DNA from: Pseudonocardia sp. DSM 110487
Lineage (GTDB): Bacteria; Actinomycetota; Actinomycetes; Mycobacteriales; Pseudonocardiaceae
NCBI RefSeq assembly: GCF_019468565.1
Contig: NZ_CP080521.1
Coordinates: 5,084,001-5,148,000, forward strand
DNA: 64,000 nt
Direction of reading: 5' to 3'
The stretch's first letter is position 1; each line of letters opens with the position of its first letter. Positions 18,619 through 27,843 of the stretch are shown here, one piece after another. Both the position numbers and the translations under genes were made by a program. The notes under the pieces are model-generated. The model searched no databases. It was not told the DNA's origin and saw only the letters and a list, made by a program, of their open reading frames with translations.

Positions 18619-19458
18619 ATGACGATCGATGTGGGCCGGTACGGGATCTGGCGAGGGCAAGGGGGGCTCAGCCCCGAGTTCGCGGTGGAGGCCGAGGCGC
18701 TCGGGTACGGCGCCGTCTGGATCGGCGGGTCGCCTCGAGGGGACCTCGCGCTCGCCGAGTCGCTCCTCGACGCCACCGAGCGCATCGTGATCGCCACCGG
18801 CATCGTGAACATGTGGGCGACACCCGCGGAGGAGGTGGCGCCGTCCTACCACCGGATCGCGGCGAAGCACCCGGGCCGGTTCCTGCTCGGCGTCGGGATC
18901 GGGCACCCCGAGCAGACGAGCAAGTACCGCAGCCCGTACGCCACGATGGTCGACTACCTGGACGCGCTGGACAAAGCCGATGTCCCCGTCGCGGGACGGG
19001 CGCTCGCCGCGCTGGGGCCGAAGGCGCTGCGGCTGGCGGCCGACCGCACGGCCGGCGCGCACCCCTACCTCACCACCCCAGAGCACACCCGGGAGGCGCG
19101 GGAGATCGTCGGTGACGGCGTCCTGCTCGCCCCTGAGCAGAAGGTGGTGCTCGACACCGACGCCGAGCGCGCCCGCGCGATCGGCCGCCCGGTCGTCGAC
19201 CGGCCCTACCTGAACCTGGTCAACTACCGGTCCAACCTGCTGCGTCTCGGCTGGAGCGAGTCGGACCTCGACAACGGCGGCAGCGACGCGCTCATCGACG
19301 CCCTCGTGGCCCACGGCGACGCCGAGTCGGTGGCCGCGCGGCTCACCGCCCACCTCGACGCGGGCGCCGACCACGTGTGCGCCCAGGTGCTCACGGCCGA
19401 GGGCGCCGACCCGCTCCCGCCCCTGCGCGAGCTCTCGGCGGCGCTCGGGTTGCGCTGA
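18619..19458 (+). CDS. LLM-class F420-dependent oxidoreductase
   Basis: A 279-residue luciferase-like TIM-barrel protein of the actinobacterial F420-binding type. Visible motifs are VEAEALGYGAVWIGG, IATGIVNMWA, YHRIAAKHPGRFLLGVGIGHPE and AGADHVCAQVL. Such enzymes use reduced F420 to reduce, or oxidised F420 to oxidise, small organic substrates in the cytoplasm. ATG 18619 (MTIDVGRYGIW) is the family start; the frame is open far upstream over the antisense of the flavoprotein gene, which is a codon-bias artefact. A large dispersed repeat lies after its stop. Confidence 0.87.
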   Translation: MTIDVGRYGIWRGQGGLSPEFAVEAEALGYGAVWIGGSPRGDLALAESLLDATERIVIATGIVNMWATPAEEVAPSYHRIAAKHPGRFLLGVGIGHPEQTSKYRSPYATMVDYLDALDKADVPVAGRALAALGPKALRLAADRTAGAHPYLTTPEHTREAREIVGDGVLLAPEQKVVLDTDAERARAIGRPVVDRPYLNLVNYRSNLLRLGWSESDLDNGGSDALIDALVAHGDAESVAARLTAHLDAGADHVCAQVLTAEGADPLPPLRELSAALGLR

Positions 19459-19478
19459 CCCTTTCCGGCCCGCCTCCC

Positions 19479-19637
19479 GGTGGTCGAGTAGCGCCGGCCC
19501 GCCAGGGCCTCTGTCCGGTGGTCGAGTAGCGCCGGCCCGCCAGGGCCGGCGCGTATCGAGGCCACAGCCACGATCGCCTCATGGGTGAGTGGTCTCGATA
19601 CGGGCCGGCGCTGGGGCGCCGTCCCTACTCGACCACC
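19479..19637. repeat. Dispersed palindromic repeat, three arms
   Basis: Two left arms in tandem (from 19479 and 19517, each GGTGGTCGAGTAGCGCCGGC) precede CGTATCGAGGCCAC, and an inverted copy ends CTACTCGACCACC at 19637. It lies between convergent genes. The right end supplies the last codons and the stop (cta at 19625-19627) of the SWIM-protein gene. Confidence 0.82.
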
Positions 19638-20407
19638 GGGAGGGCGGTGAGCAGCTCTCTCGCGCGGGTCGCCGCGGCCGCCGCCAGGTGGGACAGCGCG
19701 TCCGGTGGGAGGCCGGGCGGTGGCGGGAACACCGGGACGTCCGCTCGTGCCGGTGGCGGGAGCGGAGCGGGAAGACCTGCGGGAGTGGCCGTGTACGCCG
19801 CGGCCGCCGCCACCACGCGATCGACGTCCCGCCGGTCCGCCGGTTCGGCCGCGGCCGGTTCCCTGCCGAGCACGTCGAGCAGCTCGTCCGCGTCGCGGCC
19901 GCGCAGCAGGAGCAGCACGAACGGGTCGTCGTCCAGCAGCCACGCCGCCTGGTAGCAGAGGCCGGCCGCGTGCTGGCACGGATCGCCGATGTCCGGGCAG
20001 TCGCAGTCGGACTCGAGGTCGCCGATGGTCGGCAGGAGCGCGACGTCGGCGGCGTCCGCGGAGCGCACGAGCGATCGCGGCACCTCGCGGTCGAGCAGCG
20101 CCGCGAGGTGGCCCGCCTCGGCCAGCACCTGGTCGAGGAACCGGGCCCACTCCGCGTCGGTGAGCTCGGCCAGGTGCACCACGACGTCGTAGATCCCGTC
20201 CGGGTCCTCGATGGTGGCGGCGATCCGGCCGGGCGACACCGTGATCGGCCCGATCCGCCCGCTGCCGGCGAACCGCCGCCCGGCCCGCAGCAGAGTGGCG
20301 TCGAGGGCGGCGTCCTCCATGGCCGCGGTGAACGCCCGCGCCCACCAGGACCGGCCGCGCCTGCCCGGGCGCGGCGGGAACGCGGGGAACCCCCGCGCGG
20401 CGGTCAC
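19625..20407 (-). CDS. SWIM zinc-finger protein
   Basis: A 260-residue protein with a SWIM zinc finger, CDCPDIGDPCQHAAGLCY (C-x-C-x(n)-C-x-H), near residue 140. Such proteins are the usual partners of SNF2-type helicases in actinomycetes and are thought to bind DNA or protein. GTG 20407 overlaps the helicase stop by 4 bases, so the two are made together. The C-terminus PVVE and the stop codon come from the dispersed repeat, so the original end may have been replaced. Confidence 0.85.
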   Translation of the reverse strand: MTAARGFPAFPPRPGRRGRSWWARAFTAAMEDAALDATLLRAGRRFAGSGRIGPITVSPGRIAATIEDPDGIYDVVVHLAELTDAEWARFLDQVLAEAGHLAALLDREVPRSLVRSADAADVALLPTIGDLESDCDCPDIGDPCQHAAGLCYQAAWLLDDDPFVLLLLRGRDADELLDVLGREPAAAEPADRRDVDRVVAAAAAYTATPAGLPAPLPPPARADVPVFPPPPGLPPDALSHLAAAAATRARELLTALPVVE

Positions 20408-23169
20408 GATTCGCCCCGCAGGGCGACGAGGTCGGCCAGCTGGGCGTCGGTGAGCTCGGTGAGCGCGGCCTCGCCCCCGGCGAGCACGGAGTCGGCGAGC
20501 GCGCGCTTGGATTCGAGCAGGGCGGCGATGCGGTCCTCCACGGTGCCTTCGCTGATCAGCCGGTGCACCTGCACCGGGCGGGTCTGCCCGATCCGGTACG
20601 CCCGGTCGGTGGCCTGCTCCTCGACGGCGGGGTTCCACCAGCGGTCGAAGTGCACGACGTGGTCGGCGCGGGTGAGGTTGAGCCCGGTGCCCGCCGCGCG
20701 CAGCGACAGCAGGAACACCGCCGCCTCGCCGCGCTGGAATCGCTCGACCATCGCCTCGCGTTCCGGCACCGGGGTGCCGCCGTGGAGGAACTGGACGGAC
20801 GTGCCGCGCGCTCGCAGGTGCCGCTCGAGCAGCCGCCCCATGGTGACGTACTGCGTGAACACGAGCGCCGCGCCGTCCTCGGCGAGGATCGTGTCGAGCA
20901 GCTCGTCGAGCAGCTCCAGCTTCCCGGACCGGCCCCGCAGCACCGGGTCGGGCTCCTTCGCGTAGAGCGCGGGGTGGTCGCAGATCTGTTTGAGCGCGGT
21001 GAGGAGCGCGAGAACGAGGCCGCGCCGGGCCATGCCGTCGGCGCGGGCGATGCGCTCCATCGTCTCGGCCACCACCGCCTCGTACAGCCCCGCCTGCTCG
21101 CGGGTGAGCCCGACGGGGCGGTCGGTCTCGGTCTTGCGGGGCAGCTCCGGCGCGATGCCGGGGTCCGACTTGCGCCGTCGCAGCAGGAACGGGGCGATGA
21201 GCCGCGCGAACCGTCCGCCGACGCCCGGATCCTCCGAGATCGGGTCCGCCCAGCGGGCCCGGAACTCGGCGAGTGTGCCGAGCAGACCCGGGGTGGTCCA
21301 GTCGAGGATCGACCACAGCTCCACCAGGTCGTTCTCCACCGGGGTGCCGGTGAGCGCGACTCGGGCGGCGGACGGGATGCGGCGCAGCGCGGCCGCGGTG
21401 CCCGACGCGGGGTTCTTCACGTGCTGCGCCTCGTCGGCGACCACAAGGCCCCACCGGTGCGCGGCCAGCGCGTCGACGTCCAGCCGCATCGTCGCGTACG
21501 TGGTGAGGACGAACCCGTCGTGCTCCGGCAACTCCCGGCCGCTGCCGTGGTAGCGGTCGACGGGCACGCCCGGCGCGAACCGCGTGATCTCCCGCTCCCA
21601 GTTGCCCAGCAACGACGCCGGGCAGACCACCAGTGTGGGTCCGGCAGCGCGGTGCAGGTGCAGTGCGATCAGAGTGATCGTCTTACCGAGGCCCATGTCG
21701 TCGGCGAGGCACGCGCCGAGCCCGAGCGAGGTCATCCGGTCCAGCCAGCCGAGGCCGCGCAGCTGGTAGTCGCGCAGCGTTGCGGCGAGCCCGTCCGGCG
21801 GCGCGAGCGGGGCGGGCGGCGCGGCGATCCGCTCCTTGAGCTCCTGGAGCCAGCCCGTCGTGAGCACCGGAACCGGGGTTCCGCGGTCGTCGACCTGTCC
21901 GGTGAGCGCCGCTCCCAGCGCCGACACCGGGCTCACCGGGCCGAGCGTCCGATCGGTCGCCCGCGCCCGGGTGGCGGGATCGACGAGCACCCACTCGTCA
22001 CGAAGCCGCACCACCGGCCGGTGACTCGCGGCCAGCTCGGCCATCTCCTCGCCGGTGAGGGGGTCACCGCGCAGGGCGAGCTCCCAGTCGAGGTGCAGCG
22101 GCTCCCCGCCTGCCGTGAACGGGGTCGGACCGCTGCCGCGCCCCGCGACGACGCGCGCGGACAGCTCCGGCCGCAGGTCCCGCGGCCAGTGCACGGCGAC
22201 TCCCGCGGCGGCGAGCCGGGCGGAGCCGTCGCCGAGCAGGTCGGTGACATCCCCGTCGTCGAGGTCGAGCACGTCCGGCACCGCCTGCCCGAGCAACTGC
22301 TGAAGCGGGTCCCAGAACCGCGCGGCGCGGCGCACGGCGAGCAACGCGTCGATCCGGCCGCGAGGCCCGAAGCCGACGGCCGCGCCGCTCCACACGGCGG
22401 CGAGGTCGGCCACCCGCGTGGGATCGTCGAGCGCGTGCAGCTGGACGACGGCGCGGAACCGGGTGGCGTCCGGCCCCACCTCGACGCGCAGCGACAACCG
22501 CACGCCGGCGTCGAAACCCGCCGCGACCTCGTCGGCCCAGTCCCTCAGGTGCGGGACGGCGTGTGGCTCCGGCGAGGCGTACACCGGCGTGCCGGTCGCC
22601 TCGACCGCCTCGGGGGAACGGGGCAGCACGTCGGCCACGGCGTCGAGGAACGCCCGCAGCAGCGGTGCGGCCGCCGGGAGGGCCACCGGCTCCTCTCCCG
22701 GCGCGGGGACCGCCCTTGCGCTGGGCGGCATCGCCGCGGCGAGGGAGTGCAGCCGGTCGGCGTCGTCGGCGTCGAGCGGGCCGACCCGCCACGCGTCGAA
22801 CCCCGCGGGCGACACACCCGGGAGCAGCCGGCCACGGGCGACGAGGTGCACGGCGAACCGGGCCGCATCGGCCCAGAACCGCAGCGCCGCGTCCAGATCG
22901 CCGGACTCACCGTGCCCGAACGTCGGACTCGCGAGCAGGGGCGCCAGCGCCTCGGCCACCGGTATCCGCCGCACCGGCACGTTCCGCACGTCGTCCCCGG
23001 GCGGGGGCACGACGTCGGCGGCGCCGGGGGTGCCGAGGCCGGTCAGCACGTCGCCGGTCAGCAGCAGCTGGCCGGCTCGTGGCGGGTCGGCGGGGACGAA
23101 GACGGCCAGGTCGGTCCGGCTGGGCGCCCGGCCCTCGGCGGCTGGGCTCATGGGATGAGTCGAGGTCAT
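20404..23169 (-). CDS. SNF2-family DEAD/DEAH-box helicase
   Basis: A 921-residue Swi2/Snf2 ATPase. The N-terminal half is a low-identity domain typical of bacterial SNF2 proteins. The RecA1 core has motif I LADDMGLGKTIT near residue 492 and motif II VVADEAQHVKN near 577; the RecA2 core has motif VI DRAYRIGQTRPV near 853. These enzymes translocate on double-stranded DNA and remodel bound protein, as RapA does. ATG 23169 (MTSTHP) was chosen; there are 35 bases to the UvrA-like stop, so the genes are probably one transcript. Confidence 0.88.
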   Translation of the reverse strand: MTSTHPMSPAAEGRAPSRTDLAVFVPADPPRAGQLLLTGDVLTGLGTPGAADVVPPPGDDVRNVPVRRIPVAEALAPLLASPTFGHGESGDLDAALRFWADAARFAVHLVARGRLLPGVSPAGFDAWRVGPLDADDADRLHSLAAAMPPSARAVPAPGEEPVALPAAAPLLRAFLDAVADVLPRSPEAVEATGTPVYASPEPHAVPHLRDWADEVAAGFDAGVRLSLRVEVGPDATRFRAVVQLHALDDPTRVADLAAVWSGAAVGFGPRGRIDALLAVRRAARFWDPLQQLLGQAVPDVLDLDDGDVTDLLGDGSARLAAAGVAVHWPRDLRPELSARVVAGRGSGPTPFTAGGEPLHLDWELALRGDPLTGEEMAELAASHRPVVRLRDEWVLVDPATRARATDRTLGPVSPVSALGAALTGQVDDRGTPVPVLTTGWLQELKERIAAPPAPLAPPDGLAATLRDYQLRGLGWLDRMTSLGLGACLADDMGLGKTITLIALHLHRAAGPTLVVCPASLLGNWEREITRFAPGVPVDRYHGSGRELPEHDGFVLTTYATMRLDVDALAAHRWGLVVADEAQHVKNPASGTAAALRRIPSAARVALTGTPVENDLVELWSILDWTTPGLLGTLAEFRARWADPISEDPGVGGRFARLIAPFLLRRRKSDPGIAPELPRKTETDRPVGLTREQAGLYEAVVAETMERIARADGMARRGLVLALLTALKQICDHPALYAKEPDPVLRGRSGKLELLDELLDTILAEDGAALVFTQYVTMGRLLERHLRARGTSVQFLHGGTPVPEREAMVERFQRGEAAVFLLSLRAAGTGLNLTRADHVVHFDRWWNPAVEEQATDRAYRIGQTRPVQVHRLISEGTVEDRIAALLESKRALADSVLAGGEAALTELTDAQLADLVALRGES

Positions 23170-23204
23170 CGAACTCCAGGGTGCAGGGTGGTCGGGGAGC
23201 CGGC

Positions 23205-25472
23205 TCAGCGGGCCGCGACGTGGCGGGCCAGGTGCTCCCCGGTGAACGAGCCGGTGGCACGGACGAGCTCGTGCGGCGGGCCCTCGAACACCACGGTGCC
23301 ACCGTCGTCGCCGCCGTCGGGGCCGAGGTCGATCACCCAGTCGGCGTGCGCGATCACGTCGAGGTTGTGCTCGACCACGATCACCGAGCTGCCGCCGTCG
23401 ACGAGCCGGTCGAGCAGGGCCAGCAGGTGCCCGCAGTCGGACATGTGCAGCCCGGTCGTGGGCTCGTCCAGGATGTAGATGTTGCCTTCCTCGTGCAGCC
23501 GCCCGGCCAGCTTGAGCCGCTGGCACTCGCCGCCCGACAACGTCGACAGCGGCTGGCCGAGCGTCAGGTACCCGAGCCCGACGTCGACCACGGCCTGCAG
23601 CCGCCGCCGGATGTCGCGGGCGGTGAAGAACGCGCACGCCTGTTCCGCGGTCATGTCCAGGGCGTCGGAGATCGACTTCCCGTCGACGGTGAGCGCGAGC
23701 ACCTCCTCCGTGTAGCGGCGGCCGTGGCATTCGGTGCAGGTGGAGCGCACGCCGTCGAGGAACGCGAGGTCGGTGTAGAGCACGCCCAGCCCGTTGCAGG
23801 TGGGGCAGGCGCCGTCGGAGTTGAAGCTGAACAGCGCAGGCTTCACCCCGGTGGCCTTGGCGTACAGCTTGCGGATCGGGTCCATCACCCCGGTCCAGGT
23901 GGCGGGCGTGGAACGGATCGAGGTGGCCACCGCGCTCTGGTCCACCACGATCGCCCCCGGGTGCTGGGGCACGAGCACCTCGCGCACCAGCGTGCTCTTG
24001 CCCGAGCCCGCGACGCCGGTGAGCGCGACGAGCACGCCGAGCGGGACGTCGACGTCGAAGCCGCGCAGGTTGTTGGCCTTCGCGTTCTCCAGGCGCAGGT
24101 GTCCGGTCGGCGTGCGCGGCTCCTCCCGGAGCGCGATCGGACGGTGCAGGAACTCGCCGGTGAGCGTGCCCGACGTCGCGAGCCCTGCCACGTCCCCCTC
24201 GTACACGATCCGCCCGCCCCCGGAGCCGGCCAGCGGGCCGAGCTCGACGACGTGGTCGGCCGCCGTGATCACGTCGCTGTCGTGCTCGACGACCAGCACC
24301 GTGTTGCCCTTGTCGCGCAGCCGGTGCAGCAGCGCGTTCATCCGCCCCACGTCGCGCGGGTGCAGCCCGATCGTCGGCTCGTCGAACACGTACATGACGT
24401 CCACGAGCGACGACCCGAGGTGGCGCACCATCTTGATCCGCTGCGACTCGCCACCGGACAGCGTGGAGGTCTCCCGGTCGAGCGTGAGGTAGCCCAGCCC
24501 CATGTCGATCAGAGCCCCGACCCGCGCGGTGGCCTCGTCGACGAGCGGCCTGACGTCCGGATCCGAGAGGGTGGGCAGCAGCGCGTGCACCCCGTGCAGG
24601 TTCATCGCCGTGACCTGGGGCAGGGAGTACCCGCCGACGGTGGCCGTGCGCGCGGCCTCGTTCAGCCTGGTCCCGCCGCAGCCGGGGCAGCGCACCGATG
24701 TGGTGAACCGCGCGACCGTCTCCCGTTTGCGCTCCGAGCTGCCGGAGTCGGCGTCCGCCTGGATGTAGAGGCGGTTGAACTTGGCCTCCACGCCCTCGAA
24801 GTCCATGTTGACGGCCTTGCGGCCGGGCCCCTTGAGCGCGACCTTCCCGTCCGAGCCCCACAGCAGCAGCCGCCACTCGGCGTCGCTGTAGTCGCGCAGC
24901 GGCTTGTCGTTGTCGAACTTCCCCGACTGCGCGTAGATGTGCCAATACCAGGAGTCGACCGCGAAGTCGCGGTGCCGGATCGCGCCCTCGTTCAGCGACT
25001 TGTCCAGGTCGAAGAAGGCGCCGTGGTCGAGCTGCACCTTGCGCCCGATGCCCTTGCACTCCGGGCACATGCCCTGCGGCTCGTTGAACGAGAACGCGTA
25101 GCCGTACCCGACGTGCGGGGTGCTGCGGCGCGACCACAGCAGCCGCAGCAGCGGGTTGATGTCGGTGACCGTGCCCAGCGTGGAGCGGGCCCCGCCGCCG
25201 AGCCGTTTCTGGTCCACCACGATCGCCGTCGACAGCCCCTCGATCAGGTCGGCGTCGGGCTGGCCCAGCTTCGGGAGGAACCCGCGCACGAACGCCGAGA
25301 ACGTCTCGTTGAGCTGCCGCTGCGCCTCCGCGGCGATCGTGTCGAACACCAGTGACGACTTCCCGGACCCGGAGACCCCGACGAACGCCGTGATCTGGCG
25401 CTTCGGGATCCGGACGGACACGTCGCGCAGGTTGTTCTCGCGGGCGCCGGTGACGGAGATGTACTCGGTCAT
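23205..25472 (-). CDS. Short UvrA-like ABC ATPase (DrrC/class II UvrA type)
   Basis: A 755-residue UvrA homologue with two ABC modules: Walker A GVSGSGKSS near residue 33 and GVAGSGKST near 490, two signature motifs (TLSGGESQRIK and TLSGGECQRLKLAGR) and two zinc-finger cysteine clusters (CPECKGIG, CPTCNG...CTEC). True UvrA is about 950 residues; this one is about the length of DrrC, the daunorubicin-resistance UvrA-like protein, and appears to lack the UvrB-binding region. It lies 43 bases after an ABC exporter/reductase operon on the same strand, which fits removal of DNA-bound drug. Confidence 0.88.
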   Translation of the reverse strand: MTEYISVTGARENNLRDVSVRIPKRQITAFVGVSGSGKSSLVFDTIAAEAQRQLNETFSAFVRGFLPKLGQPDADLIEGLSTAIVVDQKRLGGGARSTLGTVTDINPLLRLLWSRRSTPHVGYGYAFSFNEPQGMCPECKGIGRKVQLDHGAFFDLDKSLNEGAIRHRDFAVDSWYWHIYAQSGKFDNDKPLRDYSDAEWRLLLWGSDGKVALKGPGRKAVNMDFEGVEAKFNRLYIQADADSGSSERKRETVARFTTSVRCPGCGGTRLNEAARTATVGGYSLPQVTAMNLHGVHALLPTLSDPDVRPLVDEATARVGALIDMGLGYLTLDRETSTLSGGESQRIKMVRHLGSSLVDVMYVFDEPTIGLHPRDVGRMNALLHRLRDKGNTVLVVEHDSDVITAADHVVELGPLAGSGGGRIVYEGDVAGLATSGTLTGEFLHRPIALREEPRTPTGHLRLENAKANNLRGFDVDVPLGVLVALTGVAGSGKSTLVREVLVPQHPGAIVVDQSAVATSIRSTPATWTGVMDPIRKLYAKATGVKPALFSFNSDGACPTCNGLGVLYTDLAFLDGVRSTCTECHGRRYTEEVLALTVDGKSISDALDMTAEQACAFFTARDIRRRLQAVVDVGLGYLTLGQPLSTLSGGECQRLKLAGRLHEEGNIYILDEPTTGLHMSDCGHLLALLDRLVDGGSSVIVVEHNLDVIAHADWVIDLGPDGGDDGGTVVFEGPPHELVRATGSFTGEHLARHVAAR

Positions 25473-25515
25473 GCAGTCCTTCCTACGCGGGGCAGCGGAC
25501 GGTTTCCGACCGCAT

Positions 25516-25965
25516 TCACGCAGGCTCGACCCGGAAAACGCCGCACCGGCCCGCGACCGCCTCGAACGCCTCCGGCGTCACCGCCTCCACGACCCCGGCA
25601 TCGGCCATGATCTTCGCGCCGTCGGCGAGACGCACCGGCCACAGCCGCAGCACCGGGAGCGCGTCCTGCGGATCCAGCTCGACGAGCCGAACCTGCTCGC
25701 GGCGCTTGCCCGTGCTCAGCACGGCGCGACCGTCCGCGGCCCGGACGTTGCGCGCCCAGTCGGCGCCGGGGAAGCCCTCCAGCAGGTAGCGCTGTCCCTC
25801 GTGCTCCAGCACCGAGAGCGGTGTGCTGCGCGGCTTGCCGCTCTTGCGGCCCGGCACGGTGAGCACGGGCAGCGTCTTCATGCCGAGGCCGGTGCGCCGC
25901 AGCGCGAGGAAGACCTTGTTCATCGGCTTGAGCCAGCGCGGCGGGGTGGGGTTCTGGGTGGTCAT
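25516..25965 (-). CDS. Deazaflavin (F420)-dependent nitroreductase-family protein
   Basis: A 149-residue split beta-barrel protein of the Ddn/DUF385 group: VPGRKSGKPRSTPLSVLE, then YLLEGFPGADWARNVRAA. Members use F420H2 to reduce quinones, nitro compounds or unsaturated drugs. ATG 25965 overlaps the permease stop (ATGA), so it belongs to the exporter operon. This suggests it modifies the compound that the exporter removes. Confidence 0.85.
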   Translation of the reverse strand: MTTQNPTPPRWLKPMNKVFLALRRTGLGMKTLPVLTVPGRKSGKPRSTPLSVLEHEGQRYLLEGFPGADWARNVRAADGRAVLSTGKRREQVRLVELDPQDALPVLRLWPVRLADGAKIMADAGVVEAVTPEAFEAVAGRCGVFRVEPA

Positions 25966-26771
25966 CGGCTCATCTCCCGGTAGCGGTGGACGGAAAGCGG
26001 CCCGAAGACCGCGATGATCACGAGCGGCCAGACGACGGCCATGAGGACGGGGTGCTGGGCGACCCATGAGTCGCCGCCCCACCCGGGGTTGCCGAACAGC
26101 TCGCGGGTGGCTGCCGCGGTGGCGGTCAGCGGGTGCCACTCGGCGATCGTCGAGACCACGGCGGGCATGGCGGCGGGTGCGAAGAACACCCCGGACAGGA
26201 ACGCCACCGGGAACTCGAGGGCCTGAGCCGCGGTGACCGGCCCACTGCCGCGCGCGATCAGGCCCAGGTAGATGCCGATCCACAGCATCGCGAATCGCAA
26301 CAGCAGGAGCAGCCCGGCGGCCGCGGCCACGGCGAGTGGCCCCCCGCTGATGCGCCAGCCGATCGCGAGACCCGCGAGCATCAGCACGACCAGCCCGATC
26401 GCCGAGATCGTGAGATCGGCGGCGGCCCTCCCGACGAGCACGGCCGACGGCGTCATCGGCATCGAGCGGAACCGGTCGGTGATCCCGCGCTGCGCGTCGG
26501 TGACGACGGCGATCATCGTGCTGCCGATCCCGGACAGCATGGTCATGGTCAACATGCCCGGGAGCAGCAGCTGCCGGTAGTCGCCGCCCGGCACCACCAT
26601 CATGCCGCCCATCAGGAACACGAAGATCAGCAGGATGACGATCGGGAACCCGATCGTCATCACGAGCTGCTCGGGCTGGCGGCGCAGGTGGGCCAGGTAG
26701 CGACGGGTCAGGGTGCCGGCGTCGCTGAGCGCCCAGCGCAGGCGCGACCCGGGCGCGGGAAGGACGGTCAC
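25962..26771 (-). CDS. ABC-2 type drug exporter permease (DrrB-like)
   Basis: A 269-residue membrane protein with six predicted helices in the ABC-2 fold. FPIVILLIFVFLMGGMM is helix 1, then LLPGMLTMTMLSGIGST, the family motif ERFRS-like ITDRFRSMPMTPSAVLVGR, and a C-terminal helix VWPLVIIAVFGPL. It should form the pore of an exporter with the ATPase encoded just upstream, overlapping by 4 bases. Substrates of this group include anthracyclines and other natural products. Confidence 0.88.
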   Translation of the reverse strand: MTVLPAPGSRLRWALSDAGTLTRRYLAHLRRQPEQLVMTIGFPIVILLIFVFLMGGMMVVPGGDYRQLLLPGMLTMTMLSGIGSTMIAVVTDAQRGITDRFRSMPMTPSAVLVGRAAADLTISAIGLVVLMLAGLAIGWRISGGPLAVAAAAGLLLLLRFAMLWIGIYLGLIARGSGPVTAAQALEFPVAFLSGVFFAPAAMPAVVSTIAEWHPLTATAAATRELFGNPGWGGDSWVAQHPVLMAVVWPLVIIAVFGPLSVHRYREMSR

Positions 26772-27733
26772 GCCGCCACCCCCGTCGCCGTCAGATGCAG
26801 GAACACCTCGTCGAGGGTGGGGCGGCGCACGGTGAGGTCCTCCGCGTCGATCCCTTCGTGCCGCAGCCCGTGCACGACCGCGGTGAGCGCCTCCATGCGG
26901 TCACTCACCGGGGCCGTCACCCGGCGGGTCGCCTGCTCGGTCTCCGGGGTGGTGCCGGCCACCCGTCCCACGAGCGCGGCGGCGCGGGGCAGGTCGGCCG
27001 CGTGGTGGACCACGACCTCGATCCGGTCCCCACCGATGCGCGAGCGCAGCTCGTCCGGTGTGCCCTCGGCGACCACGCGGCCGCCGCCGCCCTTCGGTGC
27101 GGCGAGCACCGAGATCCGGTCGGCGAGCTGATCGGCCTCATCCAGGTACTGAGTGGTGAGCAGGACCGTCGTGCCGTCCGCGACGAGCGCACGCACCGCG
27201 CCCCACACCCCGGCCCGGCTGCGCGGGTCGAGCCCGGTCGTCGGTTCGTCGAGGAACAGCACCGCGGGCGCGAGGATCATGCTGACGGCCAGGTCGAGCC
27301 GCCGCCGCATGCCGCCGGAGTACCTCCCGACCGGCCGGGTACCGGTGTCGGCGAGGTCGAACCGCCTGAGCAGCTCGTCGGCCCGCCGGTGCGCGTCGGC
27401 CCGGGACAGGTGGAAGAGCCTGCCGAACATCACGAGGTTGGTGCGGCCGTCGAGGATCTCGTCGACCGCGGCGTACTGGCCGACCAGCCCGATCCGCCTG
27501 CGCACGTCCGCGCCCTGCGTGGCGACGTCGAACCCGTCGATCGCGGCGCGCCCGCCGTCGGCGCGCAGCAACGTGGTGAGGATGCGGACGGCGGTGGTCT
27601 TGCCCGCGCCGTTCGGGCCGAGCAGCCCGTGCACCGTGCCCGGCGGCACGGACAGGTCGAACCCGTCGAGCGCGGGCTGGTCGGATCCGGGGTAGCGCTT
27701 GCGGAGCGCCTCGGCGCTCACAGCGGCAACCAT
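26768..27733 (-). CDS. ABC exporter ATP-binding protein (DrrA-like)
   Basis: A 321-residue ABC ATPase: Walker A GLLGPNGAGKTT, Q-loop GLVGQYAAVDEILDGR, signature RYSGGMRRRLDLA, Walker B VLFLDEPTTGLD, and the C-terminal regulatory extension ending PTLDEVFLHLTATG, typical of DrrA. ATG 27733 was chosen because GGGAGG lies directly upstream; a TTG at 27751 would extend it by six residues. It is the first structural gene after the PadR regulator and its putative operators. Confidence 0.9.
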   Translation of the reverse strand: MVAAVSAEALRKRYPGSDQPALDGFDLSVPPGTVHGLLGPNGAGKTTAVRILTTLLRADGGRAAIDGFDVATQGADVRRRIGLVGQYAAVDEILDGRTNLVMFGRLFHLSRADAHRRADELLRRFDLADTGTRPVGRYSGGMRRRLDLAVSMILAPAVLFLDEPTTGLDPRSRAGVWGAVRALVADGTTVLLTTQYLDEADQLADRISVLAAPKGGGGRVVAEGTPDELRSRIGGDRIEVVVHHAADLPRAAALVGRVAGTTPETEQATRRVTAPVSDRMEALTAVVHGLRHEGIDAEDLTVRRPTLDEVFLHLTATGVAA

Positions 27734-27747
27734 GTCCCTCCCGATAC

Positions 27748-27806
27748 TCAAGTTTGAACCCTGCCCGACGAGAATGCCTCACCGGGAAGGGGGTGTGCAA
27801 ACTTGA
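27748..27806. promoter_or_regulatory. Pair of TCAA-N2-TTGA sites in the exporter promoter
   Basis: TCAAGTTTGA (27748-27757) and GCAAACTTGA (27797-27806) are both of the form TCAA-NN-TTGA (the second with one mismatch). They are arranged as CAAGTTTG ... CAAACTTG on opposite strands, 49 bases apart. They fill the 110-base gap between the PadR stop and the ATPase start, so they are candidate PadR operators for the exporter genes. Confidence 0.5.
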
Positions 27807-27843
27807 ATCGCCACGAACCGGGCGGGTGTTACCAAGCGCCCCG

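Noticed and set aside
23170..25137. N-terminal extension of the SNF2 helicase through the UvrA-like gene
   Set aside because: It is a shifted frame of the UvrA-like gene; MTSTHP at 23169 starts the family-like part.
27734..27751. TTG start for the DrrA-like ATPase
   Set aside because: GGGAGG sits directly before ATG 27733 and would be inside the coding part if TTG were used.
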